Shown here in pieces: positions 30,107 to 41,295 of a stretch of 64,000 bases of DNA. The DNA lies in contig JACDQD010000111.1 of the NCBI GenBank assembly GCA_019843655.1, forward strand, positions 61,984 through 125,983, given 5' to 3'. Origin of the DNA: Lethocerus indicus (taxonomy: Eukaryota; Arthropoda; Insecta; Hemiptera; Belostomatidae). Under the pieces are notes generated by a model. That model did not search any database. It was not told where the DNA came from and was given only the letters and a program-made list of their open reading frames with translations. The translations under genes were made by a program, and so were the position numbers. How positions within the stretch are numbered: the stretch's first letter is position 1; each line of letters opens with the position of its first letter.

Positions 30107-30680
30107 CTAAAATACGGTATAAAACAAAAAAAAAAATTTACATCGTTTCAAAGTCGTTATCTGAAAATGTATTCAAAGTCCGCTCAATTTTTATTTAATA
30201 CTACTTTAATATAATGTATCCGTAGCGACGTTCTACCGCTACTGCCGACCCTTAACGATTTAAATCTTCAGTTATAAATCCGAGGCGGAAGGTACAATTT
30301 TCGGCCGATTTCCCCTCGGATCCTCCGACGAAGAAAAAATAACTTCACCATTATCACTTTCTCTGAGTCTTCGACCGACATTTTCAAGTCTTAAGGAAAG
30401 ATTTCGGTCCGCCCTTGGCCAATAGGACCGTCGACAGAGGAGTTGGAATGAATATAATAAAAGTAAAAAAAATTTCGAAAATTGGCCCATTTAACCCTAT
30501 AAAATCGAGCGCCGACATCGAGTGTATTTATAACAGTGCAATGAACCTGAAGAAAAGTGAAAAAAAGAAAAGTATATCTCTTTCGAGACGAATTAGGCAA
30601 AATGGATGGACGCTGAAGTGAGAGGCCGGCCGAGCGGTCGGTACAACCTCTGACCGCTTTCTCCTCCATTTCATTCCACG

Positions 30681-30685
<5 letters not shown>

Positions 30686-30743
<58 letters not shown>
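30686..30743. repeat. (AT)n microsatellite
   Basis: About 58 bp of perfect AT, without foldback arms beside it. Confidence 0.95.
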
Positions 30744-30745
<2 letters not shown>

Positions 30746-30876
30746 CTGCCGGTGGATGGACGAGACAATCCCGGAGGAGAGAACGCCCTCCAGAATCCTC
30801 CAGTTAGGGAAGAGGGATGGACCTGGAGGACGAGAGCGTACCGCGAAATAACGGAGGGCCCATATCGTAATATATT

Positions 30877-31075
30877 AGGGGGTACCCAAAAGTAATCGAC
30901 ATTTTGACTTTGGAATCATTTTATTTTGCTGAAAATGAAACTTTAATTATTGATCTACTATATATATTCACCGCCAATTTTTCGGTAAATTTTCACGATT
31001 CCCCCTCTCTTGAGGAACTCCTCGAGACCGAAATACATCTTATCAAATTGTCGATTACTTTCGGGGTAGGCCAAA
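30877..31075. mobile_element. MITE family G copy
   Basis: TAGGGGGTACCCAAAAGTAA followed by TCGACATTTTG at the left; CTTGAGGAACTCCTCGAGAC, CAAATTGTCGATTACTTTCG and GGG at the right. Confidence 0.8.
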
Positions 31076-31189
31076 ATACATAGTACATCGTAGATACACA
31101 ATTTCTTTTTAAATATCATAGTAAGACCTCTCACCGTTCCTTTTTTTTTTCATTACGGCCCCACAACTGGAATAATTCAATGGCCTATA

Positions 31190-32030
31190 AAACAGGTTTT
31201 TAGGCGAAAAATTGGCCAAAAATTGCGGTTTCAGACGCAAAATCGGCCCAGAAATGCGTTTTTTAAGCCCAAGAATGAGGTTTTTAGGCGCAAAATCCGC
31301 CAAAAAATGCGGTTTTTAGACGCATGATTGGTCCAGAAATGCGGTTTTCAAGAGCGAAATCGGATTTTTCTTCCAAAAATAGCAATTTTCTGTTAAAAAA
31401 AATAGCAGTTTATAAGCGCAAAATTGGCCCATAATGCGGTTTTTAAGTCCAAAAATGCTCTGTTTAGGCGCATAATCGGCCCGAAATGCCGTTTTCGGGC
31501 GCAAAATTGGCCAGAAAATGCGGTTTCTTGGTCATAATCGGTCCAAAAATGCGGTTATATAAAGTCCAAAATCGGCCCAAAAAGCGGTTTTAGGCGCAAA
31601 TTGGCCTAAAATGCGGTTTTCAGGCCGAAAATAAAAATGCGGTTTTAGGCCAAGGATGAGGTTTTAGGCCCAAAATCAGCCCAAAGCGGTTTTAGGCCCA
31701 AAATCGGCCCAAAAAGCGGTCTTTAGGCGCAAAATTAGCCCAAAAATGCAGTTATAGAGCGCAAAATGGGCCTACGAATGCGGTTTTCAGGCCGAAAATG
31801 GGCCCAGAATGCGTTTTTAAGCCCAAAAAATGCGCTGATCTAGCGCAGAATCGGCCCAAAATGCCGTTTTTGTGCGAAAAATTGGCCAGAAAATGCGGTT
31901 TTGGTCATAATCGGCCCAAAAGCTGTTTTAGGCAAAATTGGCCTAAAATGCTGTTTTAGGCCGAAAGCCGCAAAATAAAGGCAGTTTTAGGACGCAAAAT
32001 GGGCCAAAAATTGCGCATCAAATTACCGAT
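31190..32030. repeat. Satellite family S1 (32-bp type), minus orientation
   Basis: Degenerate units of GCGGTTTTTAGGCGCAAAAT then CGGCCCAAAAAT, the reverse complement of the array after 37130. A family G-like right end (AAATTACCGATTAATTTCGG then GACACCC) follows at 32013-32045. Confidence 0.9.
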
Positions 32031-32297
32031 TAATTTCGGGACACCCAATATGAGATAAATAAGTGACCGCGTCAACGGAGCAGTGAAAATGTACAGTGAA
32101 AATGACTTGAAAACAATAAACTTTCAAAACGTTTATCGGCTTTCTTGGAGGGCGAGAGGAAGGAAACGGACAGAATGAAATGAAAGTGACAGTGAAAGTG
32201 ATACGAAGACAGACAGAGAGGCGCAGATGCAGAAGAAATGGTTCAAAAAGGTACAGGTGTTCTCCGGCTCACAGCTATGATCTCATTCATCGGAGAG

Positions 32298-32344
32298 AGA
32301 GAGAGGGAGAGGGAGAGGGAGAGAGGAGAGGAGAGAGAGAGAGG

Positions 32345-32385
<41 letters not shown>

Positions 32386-32400
32386 GGAGAGAGAGGGAGA
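32298..32400. repeat. (GA)n-rich microsatellite
   Basis: GAGAGAGAGGGA-type purine run. The frames through it (ERERERE) are artefacts. Confidence 0.95.
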
Positions 32401-32469
32401 TCCAAAAATTTTTTCAAGACAACGAAAACGTTTTATTGTTCTATATTATATTTGATGCTTGGCATTTGA

Positions 32470-33012
32470 CAGTGGGCACAAAAACGTGACCCTACTGAAC
32501 GGCGAGCGGCCGAAACCTCAGTCGGCTGAAAGTTTTTTTTAAGCCGGCAGCGAATTCAGAAACATCACGAGGTCCTTCAGCGGTTAATTTACATCCTAAT
32601 ATATATACAGGGAACGTATTCATTCGATCGTCTTATATATATATAATATCGCTGTATATATTTCTGTCTCCTCTCGCCGGTTCGGTCTATAGAAACCGGT
32701 TTGGCCGCTCGCCGTCTTCAGCCGGTTTTTCAGTAGTCACTTTCGTGGAACTTTGGATGTTTTCGGGGGCATCCTCACTGCCCACTGTGTCACTTGTACT
32801 GTGTCACATGATCAAAAGCTCCAACACCGCTACTGAAGATGGCGAGCGGCCGATACCGGTCTAGCGAAAGACGGGACCACCGGCGAGACCGGCGGTGGTC
32901 CTCATAGTCGTCTAGAAGTTGGAGACAATTGATTTAGTCGGAAGTGCCGAAAGTGGCCCCGACTACTGAAGATGGCGAACGGCCGAAACCGGTCCAGCAA
33001 AAGATGCAAAGT
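32470..33012. mobile_element. Foldback repeat family F, several fragments
   Basis: Arms near 32490-32575, 32665-32770, 32825-32890 and 32955-33012 with GCCGCTCGCCGTCTTCAG and its complement GCTACTGAAGATGGCGAGCG. Confidence 0.75.
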
Positions 33013-33293
33013 GGGCGAGCGAATGTGTGTGTGTGTCTGTAGCTTAAGTTCTCGGGTTTTTATTGTACATTTTACCGATTATCAATCAACAGTATTGTTA
33101 AAAAAAAATTCACGATCAACGTACCACAATATCTCGGTTCTGCATGCGGTAAATCACCGTTTGTATATTATATTTGTATTTAAAGAAATAAAAATTGTTC
33201 GTATTCGTATTTGAAGCTATTGAAACCGCACGCTCCTCGTCATCCGGTCCGTACCGAGTTCGAAAACCGGTAACTCGGGCCGAAAGTAAAATT

Positions 33294-33432
33294 TTATGAA
33301 GAAGAAAAAGAAAAGAAAAGCGAAAAGAAAAGAAAAGAAAAGAAAAAGAAAAGAAAAGAAAAGAAAAGAAAAGAAAAGAAAAGGAAGTGAAAAGAAAAAG
33401 AAAAGAAAAGAAAAAGAAAAAGAAAAAGAAAA
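33294..33432. repeat. (AAAAG)n purine microsatellite
   Basis: AAAAGAAAAG-type run with AAAAGA variants. Confidence 0.95.
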
Positions 33433-33825
33433 AATATCCGGAGATGGAATTTCCGGCCCAATTTCACCCACCGGGCCAATTTATTGTACCGACTTTCTCT
33501 TCGGACGTTTTCGTCTAAAAATCCGTACGTGGGTTTCCTCGGGGCGCGTAGGACGTGCGGCCGGTACTTTGCGTGAACTTTCAAAGTCCCTCCTTGCGAA
33601 TCGAAACTTGCGTGACTAAGAGGTGAAATTCCCTTTTTTTAACGACTCCCCTTGTTTTGTGCACTTTACAATTAATCGTTAACACTTCTCAGTGTCTCCA
33701 CTCCGGTTATGCGGAAGGGGAAAGGAAAAAACATGTATTAGAAAGGGCCTTATTGTCATTTCCCCTATTGTTATTTATTGTACAATCGTAGGCGTACAAT
33801 AATTGGCGAGCAACGATCGCTATCC

Positions 33826-34566
33826 GGTTAGCCGGGAGTTTTGCGGTCGCTCGCCGTCTTCAATAGCACCACCGGTGTTCGGTCCATGTTGGTATGCCAA
33901 TAAAAGGGAGACAACAATAAGAAATAGTATAAGTTTAACAGACCTGTTTTGTGGTCTCCGAGGGATTGGAATAGAGCGTATTTCCCCGTCTACTCCCGCC
34001 GGTGGTTCGGTCTTCAGTAGCGGTGTTCGGCACTTCGGATGTTTCCGGGTTTTCCCCACTGCCCACTGTCACTTGTACTGTGCCAATAGTGCTACTGAAG
34101 ACGGGGCGAGCGGCCGCGAAACCGGTTTGGGGTCTTTCGCTAGACCGGTTTCGGCCGCTCGCCCCATCTTCAGTAGTCAGTGTTGGCAGTCACTTAGTAC
34201 AAGTCTACTTTCTGTCTCCTCTCGCCGGTTTGGGGTCTTTCGCTAGACCGGTTTCGGCCGCTCGCCCCATCTTCAGTAGTCAGTGTTGGCAGTCACTTAG
34301 TACAAGTCTACTTTCTGTCTCCTCTCGCCGGTTTGGGGTCTTTCGCTAGACCGGTTTCGGCCGCTCGCCCCATCATCTTCAGTAGCGCGGTGTTGGCAGT
34401 CACTTTTGCCACTTTGGACGTTTTCAGAGGGCATCCAGAGGCCGTCCAATGTGCCAAAAGTGACTGCCAACACAGCGCTACTGAAGATGGCGAGCGGCCG
34501 AAACCTGTCTCCGGCGAAAGACCGAACCACCGGCGTGACGAGAGACAGAAACAGACGTAATCTACG
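33826..34566. mobile_element. Foldback repeat family F, amplified cluster
   Basis: Contains a ~103-bp direct triplication whose GGTTTGGGGTCTTTCGCTAG start recurs at about 34123, 34227 and 34330, followed by an inverted arm (GCGCTACTGAAGATGGCGAG near 34476). Outer ends ACCTGTTTTGTGGTCTCCGA and AGACAGAAACAGACGTAATC. Confidence 0.8.
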
Positions 34567-34935
34567 GTAAAATAGTATGATATATAATTGCTTTTTTTTC
34601 TGTATTATAGACCCCAGTTATTATTAACTTTTACTCCCGTCTTCCGTCAGTGTCATCAACTTCTGCCGTTCACCGGGCAATTTCGTGGACTTCGCGGCTT
34701 TATGAGGCCGTCCCGATCTCACTCTCCTCTCCCCGGATACACTTCTTATATCCTTCCTGTCTACTTCCGGTTAAAAAACCGACTTTCTAAGTCCCAAAAG
34801 GGCGAAACTGTCCCTGAGAGCTTCGGCCAAAGAAATAGGAGTTCCAGTACAAAGAAAGTTACGCTTTCCCCCCCAGGGAGGTAATTTGGCCCGTAATCCT
34901 CTTAATACTCCGACTAATCCTAGAAAACCTCTTTA
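34567..34935. other. No gene seen
   Basis: Unique-looking border sequence before the large satellite block. Confidence 0.5.
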
Positions 34936-37130
34936 GGCTGCTTTATTTTCGCTTATAGAGCGCAAAATGGGCCCAAAATTGCGGTTTTCAGGCGCAAAAT
35001 CGGCCCGGAAATGCGGTTTTTAAGCACAAAAATGCGGTTTTCAGGCGCAAAATCTGCCCAAAAATGCGGTTTTTAAACACAGAAATGCGGTATTCAGCCG
35101 CAAAATCGGGCCGGAAATTCGGTTTTTATGCCCAGAAATGGGGTTTTAGACGCAAAATGGACCAATACCGTTTGGGCACAAAATCCGGTTTTCATGCAGC
35201 CCAGAAATGGGGTTTTTAGGCACAAAATCGGCCCGAAAATGCAGTTTTCAGGCTCAAAAAGGGGGTTTTTAGGCGAAAAATGGCCCGAAAAATTCGGTTT
35301 TTATGCCCGAAAAGTGCGGTTTTTAGGCGCAAAATGGACCGAATAATGCCGGTTTTAGGGACAAAATCGGCCAGAAAATCCGGTTTTCAGGACCGAAAAT
35401 GCGGTTTTCAAGCCCAAAAATGTGGTTCTTAGGCACAAAATCGGCCCGCGAATGCAGTTTTCAGGCTCAAAAAGGGGGTTTTTAGGCGAAAAATGGCCGG
35501 AAAAATTCGGTTTTTACGCCCGAAAAGTGCGGTTTTTAGGCGCAAAATGGACCAAATAATGCGGTTTCTAGTGGCAAAATCGGGCCCAAAATGCAGTTTT
35601 CAGGCTCAAAAATGTGGTTTTTAGGCGAAAAATGGCCGGAATAATTCGGTTTTTATGCCCGAAAAGTGCGGTTGTTAGGCGCAAAATGGACCGAATAATG
35701 CGGTTTTTAGTCGCAAAATCGGGCCCAAAATGCAGTTTTCACGCTCAAAAATGTGGTTTTTAGGCGAAAAATGGACGGAAAAATTCGGTTTTTATGCCCG
35801 AAAAGTGCGGTTTTTAGGCGCAAAATTGAACCGACGAAAGCCGTTTTTAGGCACAAAACCGGTTTTCAGTACTGAAAATGTGGTGGTTTTCATATGCAGT
35901 TTTTCTGACTCAGAAAGGTTGTATAATCGGGCGAGAGCTATAGCTGCTATAGACGCAGTGAGAGTTAGAGATAGATACAGATATATAGGAGGAAACTGGA
36001 TGATATTTACTCGCGGAGACCGCTTTCGCCGCCGCTGGAACCTTCGACCTTACCGGTTCCTAATAATAACACGAAGAGATCCGAAACCGGTTTCCAATTC
36101 GCCTATCACCGCTGGGCGTTCACCCGGGCTGACGTTCACTTCCCGATTACGATGATTTTTCTGTAACGCCAATCGTCATCGGAGCGGCGGCCGAGTATTT
36201 ATTTATTATTTTAACATACATAATATATACACTTGAAGATCTTGTCTGAGATAAATTGGAATACACTAGATATTTCGATAAACCGGTTTCGGCCGTTCGC
36301 CATCTTCAGTAGCTGTGAAAAGTAACTCTGGCACAGTGGACGCCTGTGGGGCGTTGTGTGTATATATATGTGTATATATTTACATAGATGAGCGTATTTA
36401 GGCGCAAAATCGGCCCGAAAATGCGGTTTTTAAGACCAAAATCTGCGGTTTTTAGGCGAAAAATTGGACCGAAAAATGCGGTTTTTAGGCTAATAATCGG
36501 TCCAAAACTGCGGTTTTAGGGAAATAATCGGTCCAAAACTGCGGTTTTAGCCCAGAAATGTAGTTTTAGGCACAAAATCGTCCCGAATGCAGTTTTCAGG
36601 CTCAAAAAGGGTTTTAGGAGAAAATGGCCGGATTCGGTTTTATGCCCGAAAAGTGGTTTTTATACGCAAAATCGAATAATGCCGTTTTATCGGCCAGCAA
36701 ATCCGGTCAGCGGTTTTAAATGGACCGAAAATGCGGTTTTAGGCCAGCGGTTTTTCGGCCAGCGCTAATAATAGAAATGCGGTTTTAAAAATAGGTTTTA
36801 ACCGGCACAAAGTGCAGTTTTATATAATAATCGCCCAAAAATGCGGTTATTAGGCTCAAAAATGTGGTTATTAAGCGCCAAACGGACAAAAAATGCGGGT
36901 TTTTAGGCTCAAAAATGAGGTTTTTATGCCAAAAATGCGGTTTTTAGGCGCGAAATCGGCCCAAAAAATGCAGTTATAGAGCGCCGAATGGGCCAGAAAA
37001 TGCGGTTTTTAGGCGCAAAATTGGGCTCAAAATGCGGTTTTAGGCGCTAAATCTGCCCAAAAATGCGGTTTTTTTGCTTATAATCGGTCAACAAATGCGG
37101 TTTTTAAGGTCAAAACGGCCGAAAAATGCT
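34936..37130. repeat. Satellite family S1, minus orientation, with an inserted non-satellite segment
   Basis: Units of GCGGTTTTTAGGCGCAAAAT / CGGCCCAAAAATG. A larger repeat (~180 bp, including TCAGGCTCAAAAAGGGGGTT) recurs at about 35250, 35460 and 35600. Positions 35930-36395 are not satellite and hold a family F fragment (CGGCCGTTCGCCATCTTCAG at 36291) and a short AT/GT run. Confidence 0.9.
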
Positions 37131-38225
37131 TGGGCAAACACACATTTTTGGGCCAATTTTGCGTCTAAAAATGCGATTTTTGTACCTAAAAACCGCATTT
37201 TTGAACCATTTTTGGGTCTAAAAATGCCATTTTGGTCTAAAAATGCCATTTTTGCGTCTAAAAATGCCATTTTTGCGTCTAAAAATGCCATTTTTGCGTC
37301 TAAAAATGCCAAATTTGCGTCTAAAAATGCTATTTTTGCGTCTACAAATGCCATTTTTGGGACAATTTTGCGTCTAAAAATGACATTTTCGTGCCGAAAA
37401 ACCGCATTTTCGGGTCAATTTTGCGTCTAAAAATGCAATTTTTGGGCCAATTTGGGCGTCTAAAAATGCCATTTTTGTGTTGAAAAAGGCCATTTTTGCG
37501 TCTAAAAATGACATTTTTGCGTCTAAATTGCCATTTTTGCGTCTAAAAATGCCAATTTAGCGTCTAAAAATGCCATTTTTGCGTCTAAAAATGCTATTTT
37601 TGGGTCTAAAAATGCCATTTTTAGGCCAATTTTGCGTCTAAAAATGCCATTTTTGCGTCTAAAAATGCCATTTTTGCGTTTAAAAATGCCATTTTTGCGT
37701 CTAAAAATGCTAATTTTGCATCTAAAAATGCCATTTTTGCGTCTAAAAATGCCATTTTTGCGTCTAAAAATGCCATTTTTGCGTCTAAAAATGCCATTTT
37801 TAGGCCAATTTTGCGTCTAAAAATGCCATTTTTGCGTCTAAAAATGCCATTTTTGCGTCTAAAAATGCTATTTTTGCGTCTAAAAATGCCAATTTTGCGT
37901 GTATTAATACCATTTTTGCGCAGAAAACCGCATTTTTGAGCCAATTTTGCGTCTAAAAAAGGACATTTTTGCGTGTAATAATGCCATTTTTGCGTCTAAA
38001 ATGCCATTTTTTTGCCATTGCGTCTAAAATGCTATTTTTGTCTAAAATGCCATTTTGCGTCAAACCATTACCATTTTTGCGTCTAAAGGAATTTTGCGTA
38101 AAATGCGATTTTTTATTAAAATGAAAACCATTTTGCGTCTAAAATTTGCCAATTTCCACAATTTTTGTGACTAAAATGCCATTTTGGCTTAAAAACCACA
38201 TTTTTGAGCCAATTTTACGTCAAAA
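37131..38225. repeat. Satellite family S1, plus orientation, mainly 21-bp units
   Basis: GCGTCTAAAAATGCCATTTTT (21 bp) in long perfect runs, for example 37252-37320 and 37630-37800, with occasional GGCCAATTTT inserts that make 32-bp units. Orientation is opposite to the block on its left. Confidence 0.95.
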
Positions 38226-39180
38226 AATTTTTTCTGCCGTTAAAAGTGTACAAAAGTGAGTTACACTTGCCCCTAAAAGGAGAGCTAAAAAATCGAAAAT
38301 TTTCGATTTTTCAAAAATGTCGTCAGAATTTGCCCATATTCCCACCACAAGTGTACAAAAGTGAGTTACACTTGCCCCTAAAAGGGGAGCTAAAAAATCG
38401 AAAATTTTCGATTTTTCAAAAATGTCGTCAGAATTTGCCCATATTCACACCACAAGTGTACAAAAGTGAGTTACACTTGCCCCTAAAAGGAGAGCTAAAA
38501 AATCGAAAATTTTCGATTTTTCAAAAATATCCTCAAAATTTGCCCTTATTCCACCACAAGTGTACAAAAGTGAGTTACACTTGCCCTAAAGGAGAGCTAA
38601 AAATCGAAAATTTTCGATTTTTCAAAATGTCGTCATGTCGTCAATTTGCCCATATTCACACCACAAGTGTACAAAAGTGAGTTACACTTGCCCTAAAGGA
38701 TAGCTAAAAATCGAAAATTTCGATTTTTTCAAGAAAATCGTCAAAATTTGCCATATTCCCACCACAAGTGTACAAAAGTGAGTTACACTTGCCCCTAAAG
38801 GATAGCTAAAAACGAAAATTTTCGATTTTTCAAAAAATCGTCAGAATTTTGCCCATATTTAGACCACCACAAGTGTACAAAAATAGTGAGTTGTACACTT
38901 GACGCAAAATAAAAGGAGAGCTAAAAATCGAAAATTTTCAAAACGCTATTTTTCAAAAATTGCAGAATTTGCCCTAAACGTCACCACAAGTGTACAAAAA
39001 GTGAGTTACACTTGCCCTTGTAAGAGAGCTAAAAATCGAAAATTTTTGATTTTTCAAAATGTCGTCAGAATTTGCCCATATTCCCACCACAAGAGCATTT
39101 GTAGAGAGCAAAAGTAGTTAACTTGCCCCTAAAGGAGAGCTAAAAATCGAAAATTTTCGATTCAAAAATTTCAAAATTCG
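38226..39180. repeat. Satellite family S2, subfamily A (~105-bp unit)
   Basis: Units begin GTGTACAAAAGTGAGTTACA then CTTGCCCCTAAAAGGAGAGC, contain the perfect dyad AATCGAAAATTTTCGATT and end TCGTCAGAATTTGCCCATAT. GTGTAC spacing is about 105 bp (38351, 38456, 38560). Confidence 0.95.
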
Positions 39181-40160
39181 TCGTCAGAATTTTTTACCAA
39201 ATATGCCATTTTAGACAAAAATGGCATTTAGACCAAAATGGCCATTTTTAAACGTCAAAATGGCATTTAGTGTTTTAGACAAAAATAACATTTTCGTGAC
39301 GCAAAAATAACGTTACAGACGCAAAAATTTTTACACTTGCATTTTAGACCCTAAAAATCGATTTTAGACGCTAAAATGATTTCTTTTACAAATTAATTTA
39401 CACGCAAAATAAGTTTTTAGACGCAAAAATAGCATTTTTTGATTATAAAAATGGCGTTAATGAACGCATCGAAAATGGCATTTCGATTAGCATTTTAAAC
39501 AAATTTGAACAGACGCAAAAATAAGCGTTTTTAGCCGCAGAATGGCATTGCCTAAAATAGCATATTCCATAAAATTGCATTTTAAACCAAAATAGCATTT
39601 TTAGACGCAAAATGTTTTACAAAAGGCATTTTAGAGTAAAATGGCATTACAAAACGCAAAATTGCATTTAAACCCAAAATAGCATTTTTAGACGCAAAAT
39701 AGCATTTTTAAATAAAATGGATTTTAAACGAAATTAGCTTTTAAACGCAAAAATCGTTTTTAGTTTCAAATTGGCATTTAAACGATTGGCATTTTTTAGA
39801 CAAAATGGCATTTTAAAAAATGGCATTTTAAACACAAAAAATGGCATGTTTAAACGCAAAATTTTTTAGACCCAAAAATGGCATTTTAAACGCAAAATTA
39901 TTCCATTTTGGTCATATTGCGTCTAAAATGCGATTTTACAGGCCAGTGGAGATCTAAAAATGCCATTTTATTTTTAAGTGAAACAACATTTTGTTACCAA
40001 TTTTGCGTTGCCCCTAAAGGGAGAGCTATGCCATTCTGGCGTTAAAATACAAAATTTTCCCAAATTTGTCATTTTGCGTCTAAAAATGCCATCTGTCAGA
40101 ATTTGCTCAAAATGCCATTTTTGTATAAACCACATTTTTGAGTCAATTTTATCAAAAAAT
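39181..40160. repeat. Degenerate S1 segment between S2 blocks, with an orientation switch
   Basis: TTTTAGACGCAAAAATGGCA (minus-type) to about 39900, then GCGTCTAAAATGCGATTT (plus-type) to 40160. More diverged than the main arrays. Confidence 0.8.
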
Positions 40161-41295
40161 TTTTTCTGCCGTTAACAAGTGTACAAAAGTGAGTTACACT
40201 TGCCCCTAAAGGAGAGCTAAAAATCGAAAATTTTCGATTTTTCACAAGTCAGAATTTGCCATATTCCCACCACAAATTATACAAAGTGAGTTACACTTGC
40301 CCCTAAGGAGAGCTAAAAATCGAAAATTTTCGTTTTTCAAAAATATCGTCAGAATTTGCCCATTTCCACCACAAGTGTACAAAAGTGAGTTACCTTGCTA
40401 AAGGAGAGCTAAAAATCGAAAATTTTCGATTTTCAAAAATATCAAAAATTTGCCCATATTCACCACAAATGTCAAAAGAACACTTGCCCCTAAAAGGAGA
40501 GCTAAAAATCTCAAAATTTTCGATTTTTCAAAATATCGTCAGAATTTGCCATATTCAACAAGTGTACAAAAGTGAGTTACACTTGCCCCTAAAAGGAGAG
40601 CTAAAAAATCGAAAATTTTCGATTTTTCAAAAATGTCGTCAGAATTTGCCCATATTCACACCACAAGTGTACAAAAGTGAGTTACACTTGCCCCTAAAAG
40701 GAGAGCTAAAAAATCGAAAATTTTCGATTTTTCAAAAAATGTCGTCAGAATTTGCCCATATTCACACCACAAGTGTACAAAAGTGAGTTACACTTGCCCC
40801 TAAAAGGAGAGCTAAAAATCGAAAATTTTCGATTTTTCAAAAATGTCGTCAGAATTTGCCCATATTCACACCACAAGTGTACAAAAGTGAGTTACACTTG
40901 CCCCTAAAAGGAGAGCTGAAAAATCGAAAATTTTCGATTTTTTCAAAAATGTCGTCAGAATTTGCCCATATTCCCACCACAAGTGTACAAAAGTGAGTTA
41001 CACTTGCCCCTAAAAGGAGAGCTAAAAAAATCGAAAATTTTCGATTTTTCAAAAATGTCGTCAGAATTTGCCCATATTCCCACCACAAGTGTACAAAAGT
41101 GAGTTACACTTGCCCCTAAAAGGAGAGCTAAAAAATCGAAAATTTTCGATTTTTCAAAAATGTCGTCAGAATTTGCCCATATTCACACCACAAGTGTACA
41201 AAAGTGAGTTACACTTGCCCCTAAAGGAGAGCTAAAAATCGAAAATTTTCGATTTTAGGTTTTCAAAAATGTCGTCAGAATTTTATACCACACAA
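40161..41295. repeat. Satellite family S2, subfamily A, second block
   Basis: Same ~105-bp unit as 38226-39180. The copies at 40560-41230 are nearly identical to each other; the edges are worn. Confidence 0.95.

Noticed and set aside
33294..33432. Lys/Glu-rich frame next to RTWVSSGRVGRAAG
   Set aside because: It is the (AAAAG)n tract continuing by chance into unique DNA.
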